From assembly GCA_017934745.1 (NCBI GenBank), contig JAGBIY010000012.1:1-64000 (forward strand): a stretch of DNA of 64,000 nt. Reading direction: 5' to 3'. The stretch comes from Treponema sp. (GTDB lineage: Bacteria; Spirochaetota; Spirochaetia; Treponematales; Treponemataceae). Of this stretch, positions 1 to 7,961 are shown one piece after another. Every line of letters begins with the position of its first letter. Position 1 is the stretch's first letter. Below the pieces are notes generated by a model. It had not been told where the DNA came from. It saw nothing but the letters and a program-made list of their open reading frames with translations, and did no database searches. Both the position numbers and the translations under genes were made by a program.

Positions 1-141
1 CAATGGCAGAAACGAGCGGAAGCGGGGTTCCGTCCATCAAAACACTCAGCCACCGCGAAGCGGTACTGCCGTTTTGATGGACGGGTTCCCGCTGGGAGCT
101 TGTTTCTGCAACTACGATATGCAGAAACTCGACATTCGACC
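1..141. repeat. Structured palindromic repeat, copy 1 (left end outside window)
   Basis: This matches the element at 49979-50164. Stems seen here: bases 6-17 pair with 98-109; 31-43 pair with 71-83 (13 of 13 pairs); 52-56 pair with 60-64. The right arm AAACTCGACATTCGACC (125-141) is the terminal inverted-repeat arm; its left partner lies before base 1. The 31-43/71-83 stem differs from copy 2 by paired substitutions. It contains no convincing gene. Confidence 0.85.
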
Positions 142-342
142 GAAAAGGCAATTGTAAAAATCCCGCTTGTTGTCGGTAAAATCTTCGCAAATTCCGCGAA
201 ATGCGGACATTTTATGCGCTCTCCGACGAGAAAGACCTATTGCAACACAAACACAAATCCCGTATGTTAAAATACAGTTCGCTTGGCAAAATCGAAGCTC
301 AGGCGGGCGAATTCTCTTTCAATCAAGACAGGAGGTAATTTC

Positions 343-648
343 ATGATTGAATCTTACAAAGCGTTCTGGAAAAACTACGTGAATTTTTCCGGCAAAGCAG
401 GCAGACCAGAGTTCTGGTGGTCTTGCCTCTGCAACATCATCGTGTCGGCTGTAATCACAATAGTCGGGACTGTAGTCGGACTTCCGATTCTCGGCTCGAT
501 TTTCTCGCTCGCAATACTCATACCTTCACTCTCTGTCACAATAAGAAGGCTCCGCGACGCGGGTTTCCATTGGGCGTGGATTTTCCTCTGCCTCACTGGA
601 ATCGGAAGCATCGTCGTCCTCATCATGTGCGCGATGCAGTCGAAATAA
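343..648 (+). CDS. DUF805 family small membrane protein
   Basis: This encodes a 101-residue inner-membrane protein. It begins MIESYKAFWKNYVNFSGKAGR, typical of DUF805 proteins, where a short amphipathic start with F-x-GRA(G)R-x-EFWW precedes hydrophobic segments. About three membrane spans can be seen (residues 30-50, 52-68 and 80-97), with a basic IRRLRDAG loop between the last two. The ATG at 343 is chosen because AGGAGG lies 8 bases upstream; an in-frame start at 283 has no such site. The family function is unknown. It sits between the structured repeat and trkH, which converges on it with a 25-bp gap. Confidence 0.85.
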   Translation: MIESYKAFWKNYVNFSGKAGRPEFWWSCLCNIIVSAVITIVGTVVGLPILGSIFSLAILIPSLSVTIRRLRDAGFHWAWIFLCLTGIGSIVVLIMCAMQSK

Positions 649-673
649 GCCGAAAAAAAGGCAGGACCGGATG

Positions 674-2119
674 TCACTTCTTCCAATAATCAGGAAGAAA
701 GAAAATCAGGAGGTTGTACAGTTCCAGACGACCGGCTATCATCACGAAGCAGTACCAGATTTTCAGGGTATCCGGAAGAACCCCGTAATTCGACGTGGGG
801 CCGAGTTCGCCGAACGCAGGCCCCACGTTTCCCACCATCGAAAGCGAAGCCGAGAAAGCCGTCATCAAGTCAAGTCCGGCGGCCGTTCCAAAGAATGTCG
901 TCAAAGCGGCGAGCGCGAAATAAACGAACACGAAAGAGCAAACATTGAACACAAGGTCGTTCTTGCCGGAACTGCCGTTCAAGCGGACGGAGTAGACACC
1001 GTGCGGATGGAGCATCCTCATCATCTCGTTCTTCGCGTGGCGGAACAGAACGCAAATCCTCACCACTTTCACACCTCCTGCTGTAGAGCCAGCCGAGCCG
1101 CCTATGAAGAAGAGCATGAAAATGAAGAACTGTGCGGCCGGAGGCCACAAGAGATAATCGGAGGTCATGTATCCGGTCGTCGTCATCACCGCTGCGACCT
1201 GGAAACTAGAATAGCGCAGGGCCGTGAAGAAATTCGAATAGTATGGGACCAAAAAGATTGCGGAAAGCAGAATCGAGCCGAAAAAGATCAGAATGTACGC
1301 CTTCAATTCCGTGTTCTTCCTGATTTCGCTGAATTTTCCCGTCAAGAGATAATAATAGAGGCTGAAGTTGATTCCAGCCAGGAACATGAAGACGAAGCAG
1401 ACAATCTCTATCGAAAGAGAGCCGTAGCTTCCGACACTGGAATTCATCGTAGCGAAACCGCCCGTTCCGAGCGTCGAAAAAGCGTATGAAAACGAGTCAA
1501 TCCAATCAAGACCGCAAATCCGCAATGCGATGGCGTGCAAGAGCGTCAGCCCGCCGTACAAAGCCCAGAGCATCTCGGCGGTGTTCGCCATTTTTGGGGT
1601 GATTTTTCCCTTCTCAGGCCCCGTGGACTCCGCCTTTATGAGGTTGAATCCTCCCACGCCAAGGAGCGGCAGTAGAGCGACCGTGAGCGCGATGATTCCC
1701 ATTCCCCCAAGCCAGTGCATCTCGCACCGCCAGAAATTCACGCTTCTCGGAAGGCTCTCCACCTCGGAAAGAATCGTGCAGCCAGTCGTGGAGAAACCGG
1801 AGCAGCTCTCGAAGAACGCGTCGACAAACGATTTTACGGAACCAGAAAAGAGCAGCGGCAGAGTTCCGAAAAACGAAATCGCCAGCCACGCCGAAGCGAC
1901 GAACAGGAATACCGACCTTATCGAGAATTTCACGGACTTTTTCCTGCCGAGGAGGAAGAAGCACACTCCCAAAAACACGGAGACGACCATGGGAACGAGG
2001 AACGAAGGGACGACGGAATCCTCTCCGCAGTACAGGGCGACTCCTATCGGAAGCGACAGTGAAATCCCAACGACAGAGAGGACGATGAAAATGAGCCTGA
2101 AGAATGCAAACGCGTTCAT
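674..2119 (-). CDS. trkH: Potassium uptake protein TrkH/KtrB family
   Basis: This is a 481-residue membrane subunit of a Trk/Ktr potassium (or sodium-potassium) transporter. The protein is almost wholly hydrophobic, with the repeated membrane-pore-membrane units of the family. Filter-like segments can be seen, such as CSGFSTTGCTILSE near residue 90 and TLGTGGFATMNSS in the middle. Its start overlaps the trkA stop as ATGA, so the two are translationally coupled and their products should form one complex: TrkH conducts, TrkA gates by nucleotide binding. The family is clear. The choice between TrkH and KtrB naming, and the ion stoichiometry, are not decided by the sequence. Confidence 0.93.
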   Translation of the reverse strand: MNAFAFFRLIFIVLSVVGISLSLPIGVALYCGEDSVVPSFLVPMVVSVFLGVCFFLLGRKKSVKFSIRSVFLFVASAWLAISFFGTLPLLFSGSVKSFVDAFFESCSGFSTTGCTILSEVESLPRSVNFWRCEMHWLGGMGIIALTVALLPLLGVGGFNLIKAESTGPEKGKITPKMANTAEMLWALYGGLTLLHAIALRICGLDWIDSFSYAFSTLGTGGFATMNSSVGSYGSLSIEIVCFVFMFLAGINFSLYYYLLTGKFSEIRKNTELKAYILIFFGSILLSAIFLVPYYSNFFTALRYSSFQVAAVMTTTGYMTSDYLLWPPAAQFFIFMLFFIGGSAGSTAGGVKVVRICVLFRHAKNEMMRMLHPHGVYSVRLNGSSGKNDLVFNVCSFVFVYFALAALTTFFGTAAGLDLMTAFSASLSMVGNVGPAFGELGPTSNYGVLPDTLKIWYCFVMIAGRLELYNLLIFFLPDYWKK

Positions 2120-3534
2120 TTGGCGAACCTCTCCAAGACGTGCTGGCTGTCGGCCTTCGTGGCGATTATGACGAGCTTGTCGCCGGCTTCGAGCACCGAG
2201 TCGCCTTTCAATATGCGGTACGACTCCCCGCCTTTTTTCAAAGCCATGAGCACGAGGAATTTTCCGGGGTCTGAAATCTCCATCAGCTTCTTTCCGTCGA
2301 CGGACGCTCCTTCCGCCACGTTCACCTCAAGAATCTCCAAAAAACCTCCGTTCACGGAATGGATTCCAGAAACGGTGTCGCCCCGCAGGTGGCTCATTAT
2401 CGAGTCGACCACGGTGTCGCGTACAGGAACGGCAACTTCGATTCCAAGCCTGCGGGCGATGGCTCCGTAAGCGTCCGACGCGACGAGAACGACGCTGTTC
2501 TGCACGCCGAGAGACTCGACGTACGCCGCCGTGACGATGTTCATCTCGTAGTTGGAAGTCGAGCAGATGAGAAGGTCGAAGTTGTTTATCTTCTCCTCCT
2601 CCAAAAAGCCCTCCTCCGTCACGTCCGCGTTGAACACCTTCGCTATGCCCGCGAACCTCTCCTCCGCCGCGCTCGCCCTCTCCGCGTCGCTCTCGATTAT
2701 GACGAACTGCGCCCTCTGCCGCCTGAAGAATTTCCGCTCGCCCTTCTGCTTCTCGCCGAGCCGCTCCGCGATGAGAGTCCCGATGCGCCCCGCGCCCACA
2801 AGCGCGATTTTCTGGATGTTCATTATCTTGGAGCCGCAGAGCTTCAAAAATTCCGCCAGGTGGCTCCTCTCAAGCAAAAGCCCAAGGACATCGCCGGCCT
2901 TCACGGTCGTGGCTCCGTACGGAAGGGAAGCGACTCCGTCACGCTCCATGTAGGCCACGAAGAATTTGCTGCTGGTGAGCCTCCACAAGTCCTTCAAGGC
3001 GATTCCGTCGAAGGGGCTGCCCTCCTCCACGGTTATCCGCAAAATTTCGTATGGGGAATTGTCGAATTTGAGCGAATCGATTATCGAATTCTTTTCTATC
3101 GAGTTGACTATCGCCTGCGCGGCCTCGAAATCCGGATTGACCATGAAATCGATTCCGTAGAGCGGCCTGTTGTTCTTCGTGTCGTCCGAGTGCTTTTTCG
3201 CGGCCTCGGCTGTGTTCACATAGTAGGCGTAGTTCCTGACGCGCGCTATCTTCAATATTTTGGGGTAGACCGAATCGACGAGCGAGCATGTTATCATGTT
3301 CACCTCGTCGTCCGCGGTCACGCAGACAAGGGCGTCCGCATCGGCAATCCCGGCCTCCTCCAGTACGGCGAGGTTGTTTCCGTCTGCGAGAATCGCTCCG
3401 CAGTCCAGTCTGTTCTCAGCGTACGAAACCGCGTCCTTGTTGTTGTCTATGAGGACGACATCGTTCTTTCCGTCCACGAACCTCTTGGCGAGCTGGATTC
3501 CTGTGAACCCCGCTCCTATTATGAAAATCTTCAT
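2116..3534 (-). CDS. trkA: Trk potassium transport regulatory subunit TrkA (two RCK modules)
   Basis: This 472-residue cytoplasmic regulator has two tandem Rossmann nucleotide-binding domains, each followed by an RCK-C domain. The first begins MKIFIIGAGFTGIQLAKRF (GxGxxG). The second begins near residue 230 with IALVGAGRIGTLIAERLG. NAD(H) or ATP binding at these sites controls the TrkH pore in known systems. The start at 3534 is the first Met of the Rossmann strand. A longer reading frame exists upstream, but it runs into the HAD gene, whose stop overlaps this ATG by four bases. The gene is part of the HAD-trkA-trkH unit. Confidence 0.94.
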   Translation of the reverse strand: MKIFIIGAGFTGIQLAKRFVDGKNDVVLIDNNKDAVSYAENRLDCGAILADGNNLAVLEEAGIADADALVCVTADDEVNMITCSLVDSVYPKILKIARVRNYAYYVNTAEAAKKHSDDTKNNRPLYGIDFMVNPDFEAAQAIVNSIEKNSIIDSLKFDNSPYEILRITVEEGSPFDGIALKDLWRLTSSKFFVAYMERDGVASLPYGATTVKAGDVLGLLLERSHLAEFLKLCGSKIMNIQKIALVGAGRIGTLIAERLGEKQKGERKFFRRQRAQFVIIESDAERASAAEERFAGIAKVFNADVTEEGFLEEEKINNFDLLICSTSNYEMNIVTAAYVESLGVQNSVVLVASDAYGAIARRLGIEVAVPVRDTVVDSIMSHLRGDTVSGIHSVNGGFLEILEVNVAEGASVDGKKLMEISDPGKFLVLMALKKGGESYRILKGDSVLEAGDKLVIIATKADSQHVLERFAK

Positions 3535-4373
3535 AGGACGAACTTCTCCAAAAACCTTCCGACACCGCTGTTGTCGTTGTCGAATTCCGTCACGAAATCG
3601 GCGACCGACTTTATGTGCTCGTTCGCGTTCTTCATGGCGACACCGTACCCGCACTTTGCAATCATCGACTCGTCGTTCATTCCGTCGCCGAACGCCATCG
3701 CCTTGGACACCGGAAAACCGAGCCTCTCGCAAAGCCACTCCACAGCCTCGCCCTTTCCGCAGCCGCTCGGCAAAAGCTCAAGGAAGAACGGCTTGCTCGT
3801 GAAGACAACCGCCCTCTCGCCGAATTCTTTTCTCATGCGCTCCATGAGAGCATTGACGACTTCCGGTGTCTCAGGATTGCAGGGAACGAGCATCTTCGGG
3901 GAGCCTTTCGAGAGCATGGAGGGGTAGTCGTCCGCCTTCGCGCCCTTCACCTTGCACAAGTCGATGTCCATCTGAATCCAAGGCGTGAGGGTTCCGTAAT
4001 AGATTGTGTCGGTCGAGTAGATTTGGGACTGCAGCCCCTCTTCCCGGGCGAGTTCGTCAGCCTTCAAGAGGATGTCGCCCGGAACTTTGTTGCAGAGAAT
4101 CTGCCGCCTCTCGTGCATGTCGAACACGCTGCAGCCGTTTATGGCTATGACGAAGCGGCCGAACTCGCTCCCCGCAATCTGCAGGCGGCGGACAAAGGGA
4201 GCAATGCCCGCCTCAAGACGGCCGGAGCAGAGGACAACGTAGATTCCGCGCTCGGCGCATTTCCTCAATGCCGCCACATTCTCGTCCGAGATTTCAGCTT
4301 TTCTGTCCAACAGAGTATCGTCCAAATCAAGGGCGATGAGCTTCACGTCAAGTTTCTGATTTTTCGTGCACAT
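3531..4373 (-). CDS. HAD superfamily hydrolase, Cof type
   Basis: This is a 280-residue phosphatase-like protein of the Cof/YbiV group of HAD hydrolases. The nucleophile motif DLDDTLLD is at about residue 16, and the C-terminal metal-binding motif GDGMNDESMI is near residue 230. The CAP domain between them is the large type used for sugar phosphates or flavin phosphates; the substrate cannot be read from sequence. It is the first gene of the trk unit. No Shine-Dalgarno is present; an extended -10 (TGC-TAGACT) lies 7 bases before the ATG, which suggests a leaderless mRNA. A later GTG (VKLIALDLDD) is the alternative start. Confidence 0.88.
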   Translation of the reverse strand: MCTKNQKLDVKLIALDLDDTLLDRKAEISDENVAALRKCAERGIYVVLCSGRLEAGIAPFVRRLQIAGSEFGRFVIAINGCSVFDMHERRQILCNKVPGDILLKADELAREEGLQSQIYSTDTIYYGTLTPWIQMDIDLCKVKGAKADDYPSMLSKGSPKMLVPCNPETPEVVNALMERMRKEFGERAVVFTSKPFFLELLPSGCGKGEAVEWLCERLGFPVSKAMAFGDGMNDESMIAKCGYGVAMKNANEHIKSVADFVTEFDNDNSGVGRFLEKFVL

Positions 4374-4380
4374 AAATGAA

Positions 4381-4386
4381 AGTCTA
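4381..4386 (-). promoter_or_regulatory. -10 box of putative leaderless HAD-trk transcript
   Basis: TAGACT with a preceding TGC (extended -10) lies 7 nt upstream of the ATG, and no AGGAG is nearby. No good -35 is visible at 17 nt. Confidence 0.5.
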
Positions 4387-4464
4387 GCACGTTTTCACTG
4401 TTCAAAAAAACGATTTCCAACGAGAATTGAGCACATGCAAACAGAGAAATTCACAAGGAGAGAG

Positions 4465-4518
4465 TTATCCACATGAGTTATCCACAATCTATCCACAAAC
4501 TATCGATAGTTATGCACT
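4465..4518 (+). promoter_or_regulatory. DnaA-box cluster at the start of hrpB
   Basis: Two exact TTATCCACA boxes (4465-4473, 4478-4486) are followed by CTATCCACA (4489-4497) and TTATGCACT (4510-4518), each one base off the TTATNCACA consensus. The first box spans the hrpB start codon and the others are inside the coding sequence. They are about 16 kb from the presumed origin. Confidence 0.65.
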
Positions 4519-6923
4519 TGGACGAAATTTGTGCACAACTCAAGTCCTCAAAAAGCCGATTCCTCGTCCTTACGGCCGAGACAGGAGCCGGAAAGTCGAC
4601 CGCGCTCCCCGTCGCGCTCCTCAAGCACTTCGCGGGAAAGATTCTCATGACCGAGCCGAGGAGGCTTTCAGCGGTCGCAGTGTCGACGAGAGTCTCGGAG
4701 ATAATTGGGGAGGAAGTCGGGGGAACTGTCGGCTACACGCTGCACATGGAGTCGAAGAAATCCGCCCTGACACGCCTGGAAGTGCTTACAGAGGCCATTC
4801 TGACGCGCAGGCTGCAATCGGATCCGCTCCTCGAAGGCGTGGATGTCGTAGTCCTGGACGAGTTCCACGAGCGCTCCGTGAACATGGATTTGGCTCTAGC
4901 ATTCCTCAAGCAGGCGATGGAGTTGAGGGACGATTTGTATGTCGTCATCATGAGCGCGACAATAGACTATCGTTCGTTAGCGGATTTTTTGGATGCGGAA
5001 ACGATGCACATACAAGGCAGATTGTTCCCAGTGGAGAAAGAATACCGGGTAGAAAATGTGGACAACTGCGTCCTCTCACTCCTAACTAACAACCAATCGT
5101 TAGGTTATCCACAATCCATTCACAAAAATGTGGATAACTTGTGGACGAATGTGCATAACTTTGAAAATTCTTCTAAAGTCCAAGCCGATACTTGCCGAAA
5201 AGACACGATTCTTGTTTTTCTCCCAGGAATAAGGGAGATACAGAAAGCGAAGGAGGCAATCGAAAGCAAACTCGGAGGAACGGAAGCCGAAATCCTCATA
5301 CTCCACTCTTCGATACCGCTTTCAGAACAGAAGAAAATCCTTTCGGAAGTCCCGATTTCCGAGCCTAGAAGGGTCATACTCTCCTCGGCAATCGCGGAAA
5401 CGTCGCTCACGGTTCCTGGAGTCTCCACGGTCGTGGATTCAGGGCTTTGCCGGCTGAACAGGATGGACGTCTCTCTCGGCATGGAAAGGCTCGTGACGGA
5501 AAGAGAAAGCCTTTTCAGCGCGGAACAGCGGGCCGGACGGGCGGGAAGAACGATGGCGGGAAAGTGCATACGGCTCTGGAGCAGGAGCGACACGCTCAGA
5601 GACTCCACGCCGCCGGAAATCCTCAGGACAGACTTGGCCCAGCTCGTCCTCGAATGCGCGAAATGGGGCGCGAGGGAGCCGGAATCGCTCGAATGGCTCA
5701 CGCCGCCGCCGTCTTCCGCATGGCAAGCCGCAAGGAGCCTTCTTTTGGAACTGGGGCTTCTGGACAAGGACGGAAAAATCACGGAAAAAGGGGAGGACGC
5801 CCTGACGCTGGGACTTCCCCCAAGGCTCGCATGCGTGGCACTCTCGGCGGAGAACTCGATAGGCACGGTCGTCCTATTCAGCGAGTACAGGGACGCGCCT
5901 CCGCAACGACAGAGGGCGTTCGAGGAAGACCTTCGCAGGCGGCTCTCAAGAACAGAATGCAGAGGAACGGGAAAACGAGAGAGGAAGAGAACCGAGGAGA
6001 TTCTGCTTTCAGGCTTCCCCGACAGAATCGCGCGCAAAGTCGAATCCAAAGGGGACTTCACCACATACCAGTTTCCGTCCGGCAGGAAGGCTTCAATAAA
6101 ACTGACGAACGGCAGCGAATGGATTGTTGCCCCGAAAGTGGACGCGGGCGAGACGACGGGCAAAATCTACGAATACGAAAATTTGGACACGTCTTTCGCG
6201 GAAAAATGGATTCAAGACAGGGCGGACATCGAAACGGTCACGACGCTCGACGGCGACATGAAGATGCGGAAGGCGGAAATCACGCATTACGGAAAAATCG
6301 TCATAAAAGAGAAGAAGATCTCCGCGACGGCTGACGACTTTTCGGACGCGGTATGCCAGACGCTCAAGGAAAAAGGCCTGGGCTGGCTTCCTCTTGGAAA
6401 AAACGGAGAGGACTTTCTTCTGAGGGCGAAATTCTACGCAAAAAACAAACCCGACTCCACTCTTTCAAAAAAAATCGAAAGTCTGGCGGAGAATGCGGAC
6501 GAATGGCTAAAGCCGTTCCTCACATCCACGAAGCTCGACGAAAAGACGGTGCTCGACGCGCTCCGCTACCATTTGGACGGCGGAAGAATTGACAGCGAAG
6601 CCCCAACGGAAATCAAACTAACGAACGGTAGGAAACGAAGAATCGTGTACGAGGGGATAGCGACGAACAGCGAAGGAGGGGAGGGGAGGATAAGACCAGT
6701 TCTTGAGATAATAATCCAGCAGATTTTCGGCTGCTTCGAGACCCCGAAACTGCTCGGAGTCCCCGTGCTGCTCAGGCTGCTCTCGCCGGCCCGCCGTCCT
6801 CTCCAGATAACCGAGGATTTGGAGCATTTCTGGACGGGAGCCTGGATAGAGATATGCAAGGAGATGAAGGGCCGCTACCCCAAGCACAACTGGGACTACA
6901 GGACAGCGGACGACAGCGATTGA
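4473..6923 (+). CDS. hrpB: ATP-dependent RNA helicase HrpB family
   Basis: This 816-residue DEAH-type helicase is close to the usual length for HrpB. Motif I ETGAGKST is at about residues 36-43, motif II DEFH at about 128-131, then SAT (MSATID) and QRAGRAGR (motif VI), followed by the HrpB-specific C-terminal region. HrpB proteins are thought to act on RNA, but the cellular role is poorly known. There are two oddities. The peptide YPQSIHK occurs at residues 3-9 and again near 212-218, and both copies are encoded by DnaA-box DNA. The segment around 212-225 looks like an insertion between helicase motifs. The gene converges on thyX with a 12-bp gap. Confidence 0.92.
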   Translation: MSYPQSIHKLSIVMHLDEICAQLKSSKSRFLVLTAETGAGKSTALPVALLKHFAGKILMTEPRRLSAVAVSTRVSEIIGEEVGGTVGYTLHMESKKSALTRLEVLTEAILTRRLQSDPLLEGVDVVVLDEFHERSVNMDLALAFLKQAMELRDDLYVVIMSATIDYRSLADFLDAETMHIQGRLFPVEKEYRVENVDNCVLSLLTNNQSLGYPQSIHKNVDNLWTNVHNFENSSKVQADTCRKDTILVFLPGIREIQKAKEAIESKLGGTEAEILILHSSIPLSEQKKILSEVPISEPRRVILSSAIAETSLTVPGVSTVVDSGLCRLNRMDVSLGMERLVTERESLFSAEQRAGRAGRTMAGKCIRLWSRSDTLRDSTPPEILRTDLAQLVLECAKWGAREPESLEWLTPPPSSAWQAARSLLLELGLLDKDGKITEKGEDALTLGLPPRLACVALSAENSIGTVVLFSEYRDAPPQRQRAFEEDLRRRLSRTECRGTGKRERKRTEEILLSGFPDRIARKVESKGDFTTYQFPSGRKASIKLTNGSEWIVAPKVDAGETTGKIYEYENLDTSFAEKWIQDRADIETVTTLDGDMKMRKAEITHYGKIVIKEKKISATADDFSDAVCQTLKEKGLGWLPLGKNGEDFLLRAKFYAKNKPDSTLSKKIESLAENADEWLKPFLTSTKLDEKTVLDALRYHLDGGRIDSEAPTEIKLTNGRKRRIVYEGIATNSEGGEGRIRPVLEIIIQQIFGCFETPKLLGVPVLLRLLSPARRPLQITEDLEHFWTGAWIEICKEMKGRYPKHNWDYRTADDSD
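5105..5158 (+). promoter_or_regulatory. DnaA-box cluster inside hrpB
   Basis: There are exact matches to TTATNCACA or its reverse at 5105-5113 (TTATCCACA), 5129-5137 (TGTGGATAA) and 5150-5158 (TGTGCATAA). A weaker copy (TGTGGACAA) lies at 5057-5065. Boxes occur in both orientations within 54 bp of coding sequence. Confidence 0.65.
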
Positions 6924-6935
6924 AAAATTCAGAAT

Positions 6936-7832
6936 CTATTTTGAGAGCAAGTCGCGTATCACGAAAGCCACGTCCCGAATTTCCCTTTGAGCGTGCGCGT
7001 CGCATCTGAGGGCGAAGAATCCCTCCCAGTCGCACGGTCTGCCTGTCATGACGATTACGGAAGCGGCCGCGTTCGGCAAAATCGCCCTCGCATCCTCCGC
7101 CCGAAGCTTCAGGTTGTCCACCAAGTCGAAGTAGTCGCTCTCGATTCTTTCAAGGCTCTCCTTGAATCTCGCCTCGATTTTCGACTTTTCCTCGGCCGAA
7201 AACTCCTTCACGTCGTCGAAGACCGGCATGATGAAGTCGATTGAGTGCCCGAATTTTTCGCCTGAGAAATTGCAGTACCTCTGCGACTGCTGCGAGAACG
7301 AGAACGAGCGGTGGCGAACAAGCTGGTGCGTGCAGGCGCGGCTGCAGGTTATTTGGAAGGTGCGGGCAGAATGAGCGTATTCAATCGATTTTCTCTCATC
7401 GGCGGAAACTGACGAAAGGTAGTTTTCATCGACGATTTTCACGGAAGAACCGTCAACGGCGCACTCGTCCTCAAAAAGGAACGGATAAAGCGATTTGAGA
7501 TGCGGATAGAAAGCCGATTCCGAACCGACATTCTCAAGCCAGGCACGGACATTTGCGGAGACAAACCTCTTCCCCGAGACCTCCCCGACCGCGAAGAATT
7601 TCATGCTCTTGGCGAAAGAAGCCAAATCCACATCAGAAGAGACCTCGAAACACACGCGCTCGTGCTCAAGAACCGATGTGTGCCCGGATTTCGCGATGTT
7701 CCTCAAGAATTTCACATACGAATCGTCGTTGATTTTCGAGTCGGACTTGTAGCAGACCCGACCGCAGAACTCCATCTTCTTTCCCGGAGTCTTGTTCACA
7801 ATTTCTTTTACTGAAGGTTTTACGATATTCAT
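6936..7832 (-). CDS. thyX: FAD-dependent thymidylate synthase ThyX
   Basis: This is a 298-residue flavin-dependent thymidylate synthase that makes dTMP from dUMP with methylene-tetrahydrofolate and NADPH. The ThyX signature RHRX7S is present (RHRSFSFSQQSQRY, first Arg at about residue 173). The last Met before KPSVKEI is preferred as start (7832): the other ATG, three codons upstream, overlaps a TATAAT box that sits 7 bases before the preferred ATG, and there is no ribosome-binding site. This suggests a leaderless message. The protein is a little longer than many ThyX proteins (220-260 residues); the extra residues lie in the middle region (about 100-150). Confidence 0.93.
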   Translation of the reverse strand: MNIVKPSVKEIVNKTPGKKMEFCGRVCYKSDSKINDDSYVKFLRNIAKSGHTSVLEHERVCFEVSSDVDLASFAKSMKFFAVGEVSGKRFVSANVRAWLENVGSESAFYPHLKSLYPFLFEDECAVDGSSVKIVDENYLSSVSADERKSIEYAHSARTFQITCSRACTHQLVRHRSFSFSQQSQRYCNFSGEKFGHSIDFIMPVFDDVKEFSAEEKSKIEARFKESLERIESDYFDLVDNLKLRAEDARAILPNAAASVIVMTGRPCDWEGFFALRCDAHAQREIRDVAFVIRDLLSK

Positions 7833-7839
7833 GTACGCC

Positions 7840-7845
7840 ATTATA
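7840..7845 (-). promoter_or_regulatory. thyX: -10 box of putative leaderless thyX transcript
   Basis: A perfect TATAAT lies 7 nt before the preferred thyX ATG, with no Shine-Dalgarno. Confidence 0.5.
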
Positions 7846-7890
7846 AAGAAAAAGCGGGTTCAGGGCACCGAAATGAAAACCTCAAGCATA

Positions 7891-7938
7891 AAAAACGCCC
7901 GGACAATGACGAACAAAAAGTCCATCAGAGTCCGGGCG
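7891..7938 (-). terminator. Rho-independent terminator of adhE
   Basis: CGCCCGGAC (7896-7904) pairs with GTCCGGGCG (7930-7938) around a 25-nt loop. On the minus strand the stem is followed by a run of T, and it lies just past the adhE stop. Confidence 0.8.
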
Positions 7939-7961
7939 GATTTTCAGCTCAAGAGCTCAGG

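Noticed and set aside
2359..3927. A 522-codon open frame on the plus strand
   Set aside because: It is the antisense shadow of trkA and the HAD gene, both of which match known families and form an overlapping unit. The shadow has no start signal and an Arg/Val-rich composition typical of antisense frames.
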